Shown: one piece after another, positions 36,290-48,452 of the stretch
Numbering within the stretch: position 1 is the first letter of the stretch
Layout of the letters: each line of letters starts with the position of its first letter
Assembly (NCBI RefSeq): GCF_012273895.1
Contig: NC_052120.1
Span: 1-64,000, forward strand
DNA: 64,000 bases
Origin: Zerene cesonia
Lineage: Eukaryota > Arthropoda > Insecta > Lepidoptera > Pieridae
Reading direction: 5' to 3'
Program-made: the position numbers and the translations under genes
The notes under the pieces: model-generated
Told to the model about the DNA's origin: nothing
Seen by the model: only the letters and a program-made list of their open reading frames with translations
Database searches by the model: none

Positions 36290-39200
36290 CTACTCGGCGT
36301 CGGCGTCGGTGTCCATGGGCTGCGACAGGTCGGCGGGCGGCGCGAGCAAGTCTGCGGGGTCGGCGGGGTCAGAGGGGGCGTAGGGCGCGGGGGCGCCGGG
36401 CGAGGGCGCCGCCAGCGGGCGCAGCGCGTCGCGCAGCTCGAGGTAGCGCCGCTTGAAGGCGAGCCCGCAGCCGCGCGAGCGCCGGAACTCCAGCATCACG
36501 TGCTCGCCGTCGGCGCCGGCGCCCGCCGCGCGCACGCGCACCGCCCACGCGCGCATCTTCACCGACCCGCATTCGATCGCCAGCTGACGATTTCGATTTG
36601 CATTACATAAATGTTTTTTGAAATCTTTGTATGACAATCCATGTACAGAAGGGACCGTCTCGCCGAAACTAAGTAAAGTTTAATCGATAGTGATCTCTTT
36701 TCTTTAACCCAGACTAAAAGCTGCCGAGTTTCCTGCCAGATCTCAGCACAAGCTGCTTTTTGAAACGGTGGTAAATGGCAAAACTATGTTTTTATTATTC
36801 AAAAATGATAAAAGAAAAAAGATGAGAAGGAGTCTAAGTGTATTAATAAATGTTCGAATTTGAGTTTGCATTTAAAGCTGAAGCGATTATATTTATTTGT
36901 TTATGGTACTGGACAAATTAAAAAAATCTTTCAGCATTGATTTTGTACATGATCCAACTGAGTGATTAAAGCGATACATATACGGTCTTATTCATAAATA
37001 TAGCCCTTTCTTTTATTTCTCTCGTAAATCCTTTTTTAAGACCTTTCCAATTTGAAGACGGCAATCCATTTGTAAAGGCAATCGACCTTTACGTCTTTCG
37101 AAAGGTTCACGGGCGGTGGTAGACACACCAGCTCCAATGACGACGGTGATATAAAAAAAGAAAAAAAAAAAAAATTTTGACATTCGACTAAACTGTAAGT
37201 GTGCTATATTTTTTATGAATAAGACCGTTTGTATATACGTCATAACGGCTAGTCTAGAGGGAGCGTATTTAAAGCGAGGCCGGCACTTACGATTCTGGGG
37301 TGCAGGTACCGCCAGAGGTAGCCGCGCGCGTCCAGCAGGCCGGTGAGCGCGCGCAGCGCGGCGGGCTCGGCGGCGCGCACGAACACGCGCGTCATGCGGC
37401 GCACGAGGCGCTGCAGCGGCGCCGGCCCGCGCTCCGGCGAGCCCAGCAGCAGCTCGTCGCCGCGCGCCGGCTGCGAGTAGCTCAGCAGCTCGTCCATGTC
37501 GCGCGCGCTCAGCGGCGGCTCCGCGCCCCCCGCCTCCCCCGTCGCCGGCTGCGAGCTCCACGCGCGCGCGCCCTCCGCCGAGTCTGTCGCACACGACACA
37601 ACACACTACACTTTGTGATCCAAACCCATGAAAAATTACAGCAAAATTAAAAAGAAATAATGTTGAAGAGTTATTTTCTGTGAAAGTTTTAGATGAAATG
37701 CAATCAACAGTTTGGTGGTTAAAGGAAAGAAGACAGTGACAAACAACAGAAGCATAGAAGCTTCATTTGGTTGACACTCGTTTAATGTGTGTGTAATACT
37801 GCATGTAATACCGTGCGATCCAATATTAGTTAGGACTTTCAATTTAATATTACAAAAGTATTAATTATTATATTGAAATAACCACAAACAAAATTAAAAC
37901 CTATAACTTGAAATCATTTTTACACATGCACTTGTACAAGAACTTGAAATTTCTGATTAATTATAATGTATTTGATTTTTATGGAAGCTTTTTTTTTCAG
38001 TAGCAAAATTAATTATAATTTAATTTTTGTAGTCGGCTGTTATTTAGTAAGATCTTATTGAAATTATTTCGTTGTAACATAACATGATTCCATCTAACTA
38101 ACATTTTTAATTTACTTTTAAAGCTTCAACAGGTCTTTTAAAATTTAATGATGGGGATCTGTTAATAATAGATAGTTGGGTCGTTTCAATACTGTTCAAT
38201 TGCCTTTATAATACAATGAAAATAATATCTGGAATATTATTTTCATTATATGTCAATATTATGTTTATGTTCATGTTTACACCACATTACAATTTCTTGT
38301 CCATTTAAGTAAAAAGAAATTCTTCAAATCTGCAACCGATGATATGGGCCAGCGCGATGCTTTGGTAATCTAGCTTTATGAGCAAGTCACGTCATGGAGC
38401 TAAATCGCCAAAGAACCGAACCGAGCCTCGTTCTCGAAGGCTATCGGCGCGATGCGATGCGAAGCGAAGGCGAGGCGGGCGGCGCCGGGCTGAGGCACCA
38501 GGCGTCTCTGAGACCGGCGCCACTCAGAGTCACCTAGTACCTGACCCGAATACACCGCATCCCTGAACGCCACATCCGATACCAACAATCTTCAAGGGTT
38601 CTGGTTCGCGTCCCATCGCAAGTCCTCTTCTCTTTCTTATGACCTCTTTTATAAATTTAATCTATAAACAAAAAATATGTGAGGGGGAGCAGGCGGAGGG
38701 AGGTGCGGGGTGGTCGGGGAAGGGCTCGCACCTGTCCGGTCACCGTCGTCGCTCAGCCAGCGGTGCGTGAGCAGCGCGTCGAGCGCGGGGCGGCGCGCGG
38801 GGTCGGGGCGCAGCGCGCGCCGCAGCAGGCCGAGCGCGCCGCCCGCGCCGCCCGCCAGCCGGCGCCACGCGCCGCTCGGCGGCTGCGCGCTCTCGCCCTC
38901 CGCCCACGCCTTCCACGCGCAGTACCGCGCGTCCTCCTCGCTGGCGCGCTCCCACGGTAGTTCTGGAAACGCTCGCCCGATGAGAACGCCGTATTCATGG
39001 TCGACGCTCGTTTGCGACAGTGTCGAATCGATCCCGCGGGCTCGCCGTCGACCGACTGTCGCTAAACTGATGTTTACCGCGACTCGGACGCTAAGGGTGC
39101 GAGCTATTTTCGAGTGATTTTCTCGTGTGAGAGACGACTATGGTGCGATGACTAAGACGAGAGCAATAGATGGACTCAAAATCGACCATTAACATCCGAC

Positions 39201-42200
39201 GAGATTGCTTGTTGCTTGTTGCGGGTTGCGGATTGCGAGTTGCGAGTTGCAGGTTGCAGGTTGCAGTTTGCGGGTAGCGGGGCGCGGCCGGCGGGCAGAG
39301 GGGCAGCGCCTCGTAACTTCGGTACCATAACTTTAGGGAGCGACAACGCCTACAGCTAGGATACCAAAGAGACGAGAGGCGGCCCGCGCAGCATGCTGCA
39401 CGAACGACACGTGTTGTAGCCATATTTATTTCGTTTCGATCAAAAGATGCTTTTATAAGGTCAGGTTCTCAATGGCCCGAACGAGATTTCCGACGACGCT
39501 CTCCATGTGTGTTGTTTAAACCGATTCATATTTTTAAGTTTTCTTATGATCACAATTTTTCAACAGATAAAAAAAAGCTGACGAGCTAATTGAGAACTTT
39601 ACCTCGATAAAAATTGAGCAAAACCATCACACATATTCATTTCAGTTACAGATCAAGCTCATGAAGTGAAATTGTCATGACATGCAATATATCAAACAAC
39701 AAATGGTTTTGTTATTCAAGTGACAACTGACAGGCTATAAAATCACTACAAGTACATGCATTATATATGTATTATAGTTTTAATTGATAATTTTTGGAAC
39801 ACGACCATAAAAAATGCAACTAATTCATACACTGTGCTGACTGCACAATCATTAGTCGTGAATGTTTTTTAAATAATAATTCAAAGTGCTATATCCCAAT
39901 TATAAAGAGCTCAAAGCTCTCATTTTCAACGACAAAATTCCTCGAACCAAAATGAGTAGTGTATTTGAATTGATACTGCTGTTTATTATAAACAATAAAT
40001 TTTAATAAAAAAATGAACCGCCTTCAAATTGTTAGACCGACACGAAATTGAGAAGACCGTACCACATGGCAGGCTCCTGCTTTCAACTAAAAAAAAATCA
40101 TAAAAATTAATACATCTAGCAAATAATTATGAAGCAACTACCACAAAAATCCTATTGATAACTTATTGATATCCTATTAACCTTTTCTTAAGGTTGAAAA
40201 GAAAATATATGTTACTAATACTGAGTCATTGTACATTGTAGCTATAAAAGGTGATTTTGAAGTACTATAAAAGCGTGAATCAAAATTGAATTTTTATACT
40301 GAACATATTTTTTGTGAATCTCGCATTTTGTAAACGATACGAAATTTAAGAATTATTGTTAAAATGATTGCAACAAAAACATTACATAAATTCAATTCCG
40401 TTAGTGGAACACTTCATATCTACAAAAACATTATTATGAGGAAATGTTTGTTTGCAACGGATTTGTCAACATAAAATGATCTGTAGAAAATTTGTGATCC
40501 GTAACATACCGCTTACAATGTAACGCCGGATTTTTCGGTAGATTATAATGTATTGATTTGAAACAGTTGAAATGTGGAATGGGCATTAACGGACGACGGG
40601 TTAGATCAGGTTTGCTAATTAAAATGAAAAACTACTAAAAGCGCGCTTCCGTTGGCTGGTAGCCTAGCGGACGATCGGGGAAAGCGAGTTACGGCATAAT
40701 ACGTATCTGCGACGTACTCACAGTCACAGATAAAATGATGCGTGAAATTGCAAGCAAACGTTACGGTTGACAATTTTTCGAAAATTTGCAATCTCACGAG
40801 TTAGATTATAATATAACTTAGTTAATACAATTTTACGACGACAGATAAATTCAAAAACAACTTAACCTTAGCGACACAATCTACATATTTTTATCATCCT
40901 TCCTTCCTTGAGAAATACAAATCTTTTGGTTTGTATATTTAAACGTACTGTATAATTGGTATAAGCTCAGTAAAGGAAATCAATCATAATACAAATGTAG
41001 CTTCTCCTGTCTAGAGAAGATAGAAATCTTAAATCCATATGTATATGTATAATATAATGCGTGCTGAAGTGCGGTGTGTGCATGTGTGCGTGTGCGTGTG
41101 CGTGCGCGTGTGCGCGTGTGCGCGTGCTCGTACCTCCGACGAGCATGGCGAGCAGCACGAGCGCGGCGGCCCACAGGTCGGCGGGCGGGGCGCGGTAGGG
41201 CCGCCGCTGCGCCGCCAGCACCTCGGGCGCGGCGTACGGCACCGTGCCGCACACGCGCGACAGCAGCCGCTCGCGGGACCCGTGCCTGCGGACACGCGCT
41301 GCGTTACTGCCGGCTGCGGCTCGGACGGGGCGAGGGGCGGGGGGCGGTCGCTCACCGGAACATCGTGGCCATGCCGAAGTCGGAGATCNNNNNNNNNNTC
41401 GTTGTGGTCGAGCAGCAGGTTCTCGGGCTTGATGTCACGGTGCGCCACGCCGCGCGCGTGCAGGTAGCGCAGGCCGGCCGCCAGCTGCCGCCAGTAGCGC
41501 CGCGCGCAGCTCGCCGGCATGCCCGCGTCCGGCTCTGCACACCACACTGCCTCCTCAGCATGCCGCTCGCCACGCTCTTACGTCGTGCCCTTCGCCGCCC
41601 GGCCGTATCGCCGAAGGCCAATTCTGACTAGCTTCGAATCATACCATTGACTCGGCACGTACTATGATTCGACGTTTCGTCGAAACGTATATGCATACGT
41701 ACCGTATCGTTGTCTATAACAAGTGTGAAGTAAAAATTTTTTATGCTCCGATAAGGTGAACTTTCATCTCGTATATATATATCGGCCGGCTCTCTTAAAG
41801 CAAATCAAATTCCTCATCTCGACCGAAACGACTTCAATAACTTATAAGTGTGATAATGAAGCGACACCAGCGCGACGCGCTGTCTTCCCGTGGTTTCAGC
41901 TATAAATTCGAAGCGGGGTGTAAGACTTTTCCTTTTGAGAATCTATCGACTCCTCAGTAAGTTTGGTGCATCCGAGTAGAGTAAAGCGAAATGTCACACC
42001 GATGCGATCAAAGAGCTCGCCGCCCTGCGCGTACTCGAGGAAGAGATATTGTACGCCGCCGTGGTGGCGCTCGCCCAGGCAGCGCAGCACGTTGGGGTGC
42101 CGCAGCGCGCGGTGCAGCGCCGCCTCGCGCGCGCCCGCGCCGCCCGCCGCCTCGCGCACCGCCTTCAGCGCCACGCTCGCGCCCGACCGCGCGTGCATCA

Positions 42201-45170
42201 GCAACCGGACTCTGAGGCGACATCCCTCCACTTTACATACTAGTTTATACGCACGTGTTACATTGAAAAATAAATCTTATCCACTTATATTATCCGTACA
42301 TTAATAAAAATACACATAAATGTTCATAATATATTTTCCAAATAGCTGTTACCCGCGACTATTCGCTTGGTTATGAAGATACTAGCTGCGCCCCGCGGTT
42401 TCACCCGCGTAAGTCCGTATTCCGTAGGAATATCGGGATAAAAAGTTGCCTTTATGTTATTCCAGTTCTCAAGCTGTCTACGTAACAAACTTCATTGCAA
42501 CCGGTTCAGTAGTTTTTGCGTGAAAGAGCAACAAACACCTACACACCCTTACAAACTTTCGCATTTATAATATTGGTATGAAGTAGGATAGTAGGATTAG
42601 TAGAATGAGTACTATGAACGTCATGGGTTAATAAACGCTGCAATAATAAATTTTTGTATGAGAGGTTTTAAAAGTTCAGATTTACAGAAAACGATGACGA
42701 ATCTAGAAATTTAAGACTTTTTAACGGAATTTAAACGGGATTTATCCACTATATTATTAACTCGACGTTTCGAACACTACAGCGAGCGTGGTCACGGGGA
42801 GACAAGTCGTGTAAAAGCCGTTAAAAAATCTTTCATTTCTAAATGTATAGTACTCGCGTAAAATCTAACACAAGAAAATACGATATTGAATCTATTAAAA
42901 TAATATATATCCTTTTTTGGCGCACGCAACCACACGTAATTTATATTAATTAATTAATTTATTTTTTCATTCTCTTATTAAGTTTTTTTTTTTTCATTTC
43001 ATTTATTTTTATTTTTATGTATTGTTACTATTTGTGTGTTTGTGTGTGTTAAAATAAATTGTTCTTTCTTTCTTTCATATGAAACTGAAAAGTTTTTTTG
43101 TTGACTGGACCGATTACGAACTTTTCACCGTTAGTTATGACGTACACGCTTGCCAAGTGCTATAGGCTACATATTATGTGTTTCCAGTATAATGATATAG
43201 AAATACAAATTCTTCTTCTTCTCTTTGTTAATGGCTTCACCCAACGGAGGGAGAAATATTAAGTTAACCACTTAATACAAATGATTAATGCAGTAACTTG
43301 AAACAATGACATACGTAGCGGAATACTTATAAACTAAACACCTAAATCGTATCGTATCGTATCGTAACATCAGTTCCTACCCTGTCACAACTTCACATGT
43401 TTCAGTCACAAAAAACCACAAAATTAATACCACAAGGCTTTGTCAGCGCAGTCAAAGAAAAAGATAAACAGGCCCGTGATTTTCCAGAGTTGGTTAACCA
43501 TTTGACATGATTCTTTTTGTATTTGATAGAAATTTTTGTCGTTAGGTCCCATTTTAGGATATGGAGTTACCTCCCTCTCGGGGACGTCGGTGAAATTTTT
43601 GAATAAAAAGTAATTATATACGGTTTTATTGAATCCGCTGCCATTACACCTCGTTGTTTCATAAATCCTATCCCGCGATCTGTGCAAAATAACGAAAAGT
43701 GATGCTGAACAAAAATGTATGCTATAAATTATCAGTTAGAGTCTACGTATGCGCGTATAAACTACAAAGACGGTGTCAGATAGAATTATATAATTTTTAT
43801 AGAAGTCAAAGAATGAAATGCAAATAGGGGCATACGCCATTTTATGCACGGCGCTAATGCCGAAAATACGTGTTTGTGTAAAAACGCGTAGTCTGGCCGC
43901 GCGCGCCACTGACCGCGCGAGGTGGATAAACTTTCAAGGATGCTCTCCGCGCCACTAACACTTTTTGTGCGTTGCAGCACCTACATCCGCTTTCAGAGTG
44001 CGCCTACTGCCTAGTGCGGAGTGCCCGCTAGCTGCTGCCGCCGCCCGCTCGACCGCCAGCGTCGCGGACGGCCACCCGCTTACGTAACAGAGCGCAGGAC
44101 AATTCTAACGTTTTCAACACTGAGTACTTAGCTTGATTACAAATATTGCAATCAGCAACGGACACAATGACATGATCAAGATATTTACAGCCAAGTCAAT
44201 CTAAGAAAGTGTATGTTTATATGCATCAAAATATAAACATGTAAGTTTTAAGAAGACAAAAAAGAAGAGATAAGACAAATGATGCAACAAATAAATCTTA
44301 AATCCACAGAGGATACATTAAGAAACAGAGATTGAATTTTACAGTTACACCTTTACTTTTGACTAGTATAAGTTTATTGCAAGCCTTTTATGCATACATG
44401 TATAAATACTTATTTACTTTTTGATATATATGTAAGACAAATAAAATTTGTACTATAATTTATGATTGGAATACATTTAAATATTACTTTATAATTAAAG
44501 ATTTGGATTTTAACACAAATTTTATGCGTTTTATTATATTCATTCTTTTTTAATGATTTGATACGAAAAAATTCTTTATCCTGTCATCTTGCAAAATGTG
44601 ATTTAAAATTAAAAAATACAATCCAAATATAAAATATGAGTGAAGCTTGTCTCTTGCTGTAAACAATACCTCTCTTCTCTTTTTTCCCATATATCTCATT
44701 ATAGGTAATTTAAAATAAATTTATCAGATTAGGCACAACAAATAATCGATTTCTTGTTATATTTTTAGGAACTGGTAAATTAGTTTGCACAAAATAAAAA
44801 TACAATACATGTAAGGATATTATTTTCTTTTCATGTAATAGTTTACCTATAATATTTATTTGTAACCAAATAATTTTAGTCCAAATAAATCATTCATACA
44901 CTAACAGCATGAATAAACAATATGCATGAACCAAGTCAAAATTTACATATAATTTTCTATTTAAAAAAAAAAAAAAAGTAAATAATACTGTTTACATCAT
45001 ATCTTTATGTATACACCTTTGTTCAATTAATAATGTATACTATTATTTTCTTATTAAAAGCATTGATTCAAAACTAAATTGTTGTATAAATAAACTTACT
45101 CTCCATAAGCCCCTTCACCCAGCACCTGGGTGACGACCCACCCCTCCACGAATTCGCCGCCTGAAGACAT
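36290..45170 (-). CDS. Chk1: Checkpoint kinase 1 (Chk1/grapes), complete in seven coding exons
   Basis: Coding exons on the minus strand: 45170-45100, 42211-42000, 41534-41356 (contains a 10-N gap), 41285-41134, 38962-38732, 37583-37291 and 36583-36290. Phases agree throughout; if the gap is really 9 nt the product is 476 aa. The kinase domain shows the Gly-rich loop LGEGAYGEV (17-25), Lys40, LFLEYAQGGELFDRIEPD, HRDIKPENLLLD (catalytic Asp128), DFG (Asp146), CGTVPYAAPE activation segment and LPWERASEED. The tail carries SQ sites at Ser292 and Ser318; the latter is in YSQPA, aligned with the ATR site Ser345 (FSQPT) of human CHK1. A C-terminal KA1-like region follows (LVRRMTRVF, then FRRSRGCGLAFKRRYLELRD) and the protein ends MDTDADAE. 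The kinase acts in the nucleus in the S/G2 DNA-damage checkpoint downstream of ATR, phosphorylating Cdc25. An acceptor-like ttgcag 14 nt before the ATG suggests a non-coding first exon. Confidence 0.95.
37016..37172 (+). repeat. SINE-like repeat, decayed copy in Chk1 intron 6
   Basis: Carries CACGGGCGGTGGTAGACAC, CACCAGCTCC and an A-rich end, a diverged member of the 2.45 kb family. Lies between Chk1 exons 6 and 7. Confidence 0.5.
39205..39280 (+). repeat. Heptamer minisatellite (TTGCRRG)n
   Basis: Nearly eleven 7-bp units in perfect register, moving through TTGCTTG, TTGCGGG, TTGCGAG and TTGCAGG variants. Located in the Chk1 intron between exons 4 and 5. Confidence 0.9.
41074..41130. repeat. 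(TG/CG) microsatellite at a Chk1 splice donor
   Basis: Alternating GTGTGC and GTGCGC units. On the minus strand they start a few bases after the donor of Chk1 exon 4 (GG|gtacga). Confidence 0.85.
41389..41398. other. Assembly gap, 10 N, inside Chk1 exon 3
   Basis: The gap falls between LLDHN and ISDFG of the Chk1 kinase domain. Ten bases break the frame; nine restore it and leave room for the four residues expected between these motifs in the family. Confidence 0.95.
42382..42588 (-). mobile_element. Helitron-like element, Lep1 type, in Chk1 intron 1
   Basis: Reverse copy from CTAGCTGCGCCCCGCGG to GGTATGAAGTAGGA, 170 bp from Chk1 exon 2. Central block ATATCGGGATAAAAAGTTGC is shared with the 29.5 kb copy. 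Confidence 0.75.
42702..42888. mobile_element. Foldback/MITE element in Chk1 intron 1
   Basis: Left arm CTAGAAATTTAAGACTTTTT, middle ACTCGACGTTTCGAACAC and GTGGTCACGGGGAGAC, right arm GTTAAAAAATCTTTCATTTC, TAAATGTATAGTACTCGCG. Third copy of the family. Confidence 0.7.
43424..43687 (-). other. Unrecognised protein-like ORF in Chk1 intron 1
   Basis: An open frame of 87 codons on the minus strand in AT-rich DNA, preceded by an acceptor-like ttttgcacag. The peptide has a coding-like composition (FTDVPEREVTPYPKMGPND, NFYQIQKESCQMVNQLW) and ends at TAA. It cannot be part of Chk1, whose phases join without it. It could be a nested gene exon, a retro-fragment or chance. Confidence 0.25.
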
Positions 45171-45183
45171 GGCTCCTCGGTCC

Positions 45184-46321
45184 TGCAACACCTGCTAGCT
45201 TTAGCATGGAATTTTGGATCCTAGCTATGTTGGCGAACCGGCTTACGGCTCCGAGAAGACCACGCCGTGTCCCGCCACAGTGGTCAGAAATTTCTGTATA
45301 TAGCCATATAACACCAAAAATATGAACAGATTATAAGTGGTTAATAGCTCTGCTATAATATCTGCCGATTGCAGTATCAGTATTACACGTAAATCACTTG
45401 AAATTAGTACTAAATGGCGGAAGGCACGTGGAGTTTAGCGAACAAAGCCTTTGCCGAACTTCGACGTCGCCCCGTCGCCTACCTCGCCCGATAACGGTAA
45501 TCATTATTTCTATATTACACGATATTAATCAAGTATTATGCTTTCTGCAACAACACCGCTAAACATTTGATAATTAATTATTAATCAAATACTAACCTTA
45601 GCCGTTCCTACACCATTTTGCCATTTTTCTTTTCCTTCTTTCTACAAATCGTTCACCAATCGGCAACCAACCCGACCGCGCCGTCGAGCTCAATCGGCTT
45701 TTTTTTTGCACGAAAGATCAATGGCTAGTCACGTTCGGAAATGTGAACGCAGATATAAAAAGTAATATGATTTACTTTGAAATAATACTTTAGAATTCTA
45801 CCATTAAATTATGAGTATTTTTCTACAAATAATGTAAGTTAATTTATTAGTCATGGACTCAAATTTGTTAATGTCTGATGAATTACCTCGGTAGGTACCA
45901 TACTTGGTACGATCAAAATGTTAAAGAACTTATTTTATTTATGTACGTACCTAACACAAAATACTTAAAATAAATCTAAGTCTTTAATGTAATTAATATT
46001 TAAGATTTGATTTCATTGGTAAATATTTTGCTTATCCTTACAGTACAAATATATTATCTGCATTCGATGTGTTGTATTGCGTCATGGTGTCATTTGATTT
46101 TTGAATGTGACATTAGAAAAATACCTAATTTGCTTAGTGCCTAACGTCATTCCTTCTGTAATTGGAAATATAAAATATTTATTTTTTACCTTACATAGGT
46201 TCAAATAAGTAATTAATTAATAGGGAAAATATGGTTTGTGTTACAAATTTATTTTATACTGCAAACAGTTAATATTTTCAAGCTACTTATGTATTTATCT
46301 GATATGTAATATTTTTTCCAG
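45184..46321. promoter_or_regulatory. Divergent Chk1 / Mlc-c upstream region
   Basis: The 1.15 kb between the Chk1 start codon and the first located Mlc-c exon. It holds a GC-richer block at 45410-45495 with an AAATGGCGG motif (YY1/Pho-like) next to a CACGTG E-box at 45425-45430, and a second GCCATTTTT at about 45620. The Mlc-c start exon and both transcription starts should be here. A 26-codon ORF starts at the ATG in AAATGGCGG but has no known match. Confidence 0.4.
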
Positions 46322-48452
46322 GCTGGATATTCCGAGGATCAGTTGGCAGGTGAGTCATTATTGATGATGCCAGTTATGGAAAAATTATTCCATATCTATT
46401 AGTGTATTCAAATTCAAAGCAAAACTGACGTCTACGAATTAAATATGATAAAATGACGATATAATTTGCATAATTTTGTTAGCATTAACTTGTAAATGTA
46501 ATTGCCGATAAATAAGTGAAACGTGTCGTTGGCTCGTCGATCGCCCTATGACTCACGTCAATCAACAGTCTTGATCTCCGAAAGCGTCGCCTTTTGCAAG
46601 CGCCCTACATTCCGTATAAGGTTTGTATTTTAAACACTCATGTCGGAGGCCGTGTGCAGCTCGCTGCGCTCATTGCGCTCATTGCGTCGTCAAGTTTTCG
46701 CTGGGTAACATGTTTATGTACGAACCGCCCACCAAGCTCAAACTAACATCTGTTGAAGGTTTGTTGTGTCATATGTATGTCTTTTCATAATTAACACATC
46801 CCTGGTAATAAAGTGCCATTAACAATTGATTTGCAGAGTTTCAAGAAGCCTTTCAGCTTTTTGATTCACGTGGAGATGGCAAGATTCATGTGGCCCAAAT
46901 TGGAGACGCTCTAAGAGCCCTTGGACAGAACCCCACTGAATCAGATGTCAAGAAATGTACTCTGCACTTGAAACCTGATGAGAGAATTTCTTTTGAAGTC
47001 TTTCTGCCTATTTACCAGGTATTTACATTCTAATTTTACTATGTATTGGATATTCTAATTAACGCTGTCACTGTTTTTCCTTTTATTGATACAACTCAAT
47101 AGTTAAATGTATATTTGATCACTGAAAGAGCCACTATAATTATATACAAACACAAGTACACATATTTTTGTGTGTAAATTTATGGTGGAATAATTAAATG
47201 TATGTTTGTTTATTTAATAATACTGTTATTATTGAAACAACAGCTAATTAAATTTTTCTGTAAAATGGTATACAAGTGCACCAAGTAGTTGAACTTGTAA
47301 ATTCAAGGTGCTTAAGTTGTTTTGCCATATCCATGTGTCAATTGGGCAACTGTTACTTTTGTTGATATTATAAACTTTACTCTTGATTTGTCTTGACTCA
47401 AAAACTTATACTGACAGATGTGTTTCTCAAAGGAAATCATTTTATTTTATGATGAACAACTTTGATTGACACCTTTGGTCCATCAATGTATGAACATGCC
47501 AGTTTATCAGTCTTAGTTTAAAATATTGCAGACTCACTAGCTTCGAAGATAAAGCATGAAAATGATAATGATAATTAAAATTGACTTACCATATGAAAAC
47601 TGAAGATACAAAAAATGTAGTTCAATTCTTAGAACCTCCTCCTAATATTGAAAAATGAGTTGTTTAAAATTTTTAAAGCAATGTCATATAAAAACAAATT
47701 GTCCTTAACTGTAATAAAAAAGTAAAGTGAAGTCCCGTGTCCCCTAGTGGGGTATGGGGCAGCTGATGTACATCTGTTTCACTGTTCGTTTTTTCTTTAA
47801 GGACAAGTAGGTGATCAGCCTTCTGTGTCCTGCCAGACCGAGACATTTTTTTTAAATTAACATTTACTATCTAGATATAAAGTTACCAGATTTTTCATCT
47901 ATATACATAAATAATTTTTTTTCTTGCTATTTAAAGTTTGGTATATTAGCATTATTAATATGTTTATGCCCTTAGCATTGAGTTGGTTCTAGTGAAATGA
48001 TGAAAAAGTTTTGAATCTGCAGGCGATATCAAAGGCTCGAAGCGGAGACACGGCCAATGACTTTATCGAGGGCCTCAGACACTTTGACAAGGACGGCAAC
48101 GGCTTCATTTCGTCTGCAGAACTGCGCCACTTGCTTTCCACTCTTGGTGAAAAGCTGAGTGATGATGAGGTAATCCATTTCGTTCAAAAAACCACTGTAC
48201 GTACGCTGCTATTGAATTTCTTGTTTGAAATTCAGATAATTTCGAGCTTATTTGAAGCAAATCGGATTATATTTGATAATCACAAAATGTCGAACTATGT
48301 TGTGACTTTTTGTGCCGTGTACTCGTTACTGGTTTGCTGGTTGTGGGTTATAATGCAATCTCGCGCAGGTGGAGCAGCTGCTGCAGGGGCAGGAGGACTC
48401 GCAGGGCAACATCAACTACGAGAACTTTGTGCATCTCATCATGCAGGGTTAA
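46322..48452 (+). CDS. Mlc-c: Non-muscle myosin essential light chain (Mlc-c), start exon not located
   Basis: Exons 46322-46349, 46837-47018, 48023-48169 and 48369-48452 join in phase to 146 residues plus a missing initiator Met, the 147 aa expected for fly Mlc-c. The sequence begins AGYSEDQLAEFQEAF and contains four degenerate EF-hands: LFDSRGDGKI, the ALGQNPTESDVKK linker, KPDERISFEVFLPIYQ, then HFDKDGNGFISSAELRHLL with a full-looking calcium loop (DKDGNGFISSAE), and a last hand with GNINYENFVHLIMQG before TAA. It binds the lever arm of myosin II and unconventional myosins in the cytoplasm. As in calmodulin genes, the ATG is probably alone in a tiny upstream exon ending ATG|gt, which I could not place with confidence between 45.2 and 46.3 kb. 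A calmodulin paralogue is excluded by the conserved myosin light-chain signature and the lost calcium ligands in hands 1, 2 and 4. Confidence 0.95.
47716..47860 (+). repeat. Dispersed repeat (CCCGTGTCCCCTAGTGGGG family)
   Basis: AGTCCCGTGTCCCCTAGTGG, GGTATGGGGCAGCTGATGTA and GTGTCCTGCCAGACCGAGAC with a T/A-rich end: a frequent lepidopteran interspersed repeat, here in the Mlc-c intron between exons 46837-47018 and 48023-48169. Confidence 0.6.

Noticed and set aside
37013..37650. Long Arg/Ala-rich frames on both strands at 37.0-37.65 kb
   Set aside because: Shadows of Chk1 exon 6; GC-rich coding sequence is open in several frames.
38378..38590. GC-rich frames at 38.4-38.6 kb as an extra Chk1 exon
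   Set aside because: Chk1 exons 5 and 6 join in phase and match the family without an insertion. No donor/acceptor pair supports an exon here.
39091..39423. 110-codon minus-strand frame at 39.1-39.4 kb
   Set aside because: Its core is the translated heptamer minisatellite; intronic.
46837..48452. Calmodulin
   Set aside because: Only one EF-hand keeps a full calcium loop, and the GQNPTESDVKK and FEVFLPIYQAISKAR blocks are those of myosin essential light chains.
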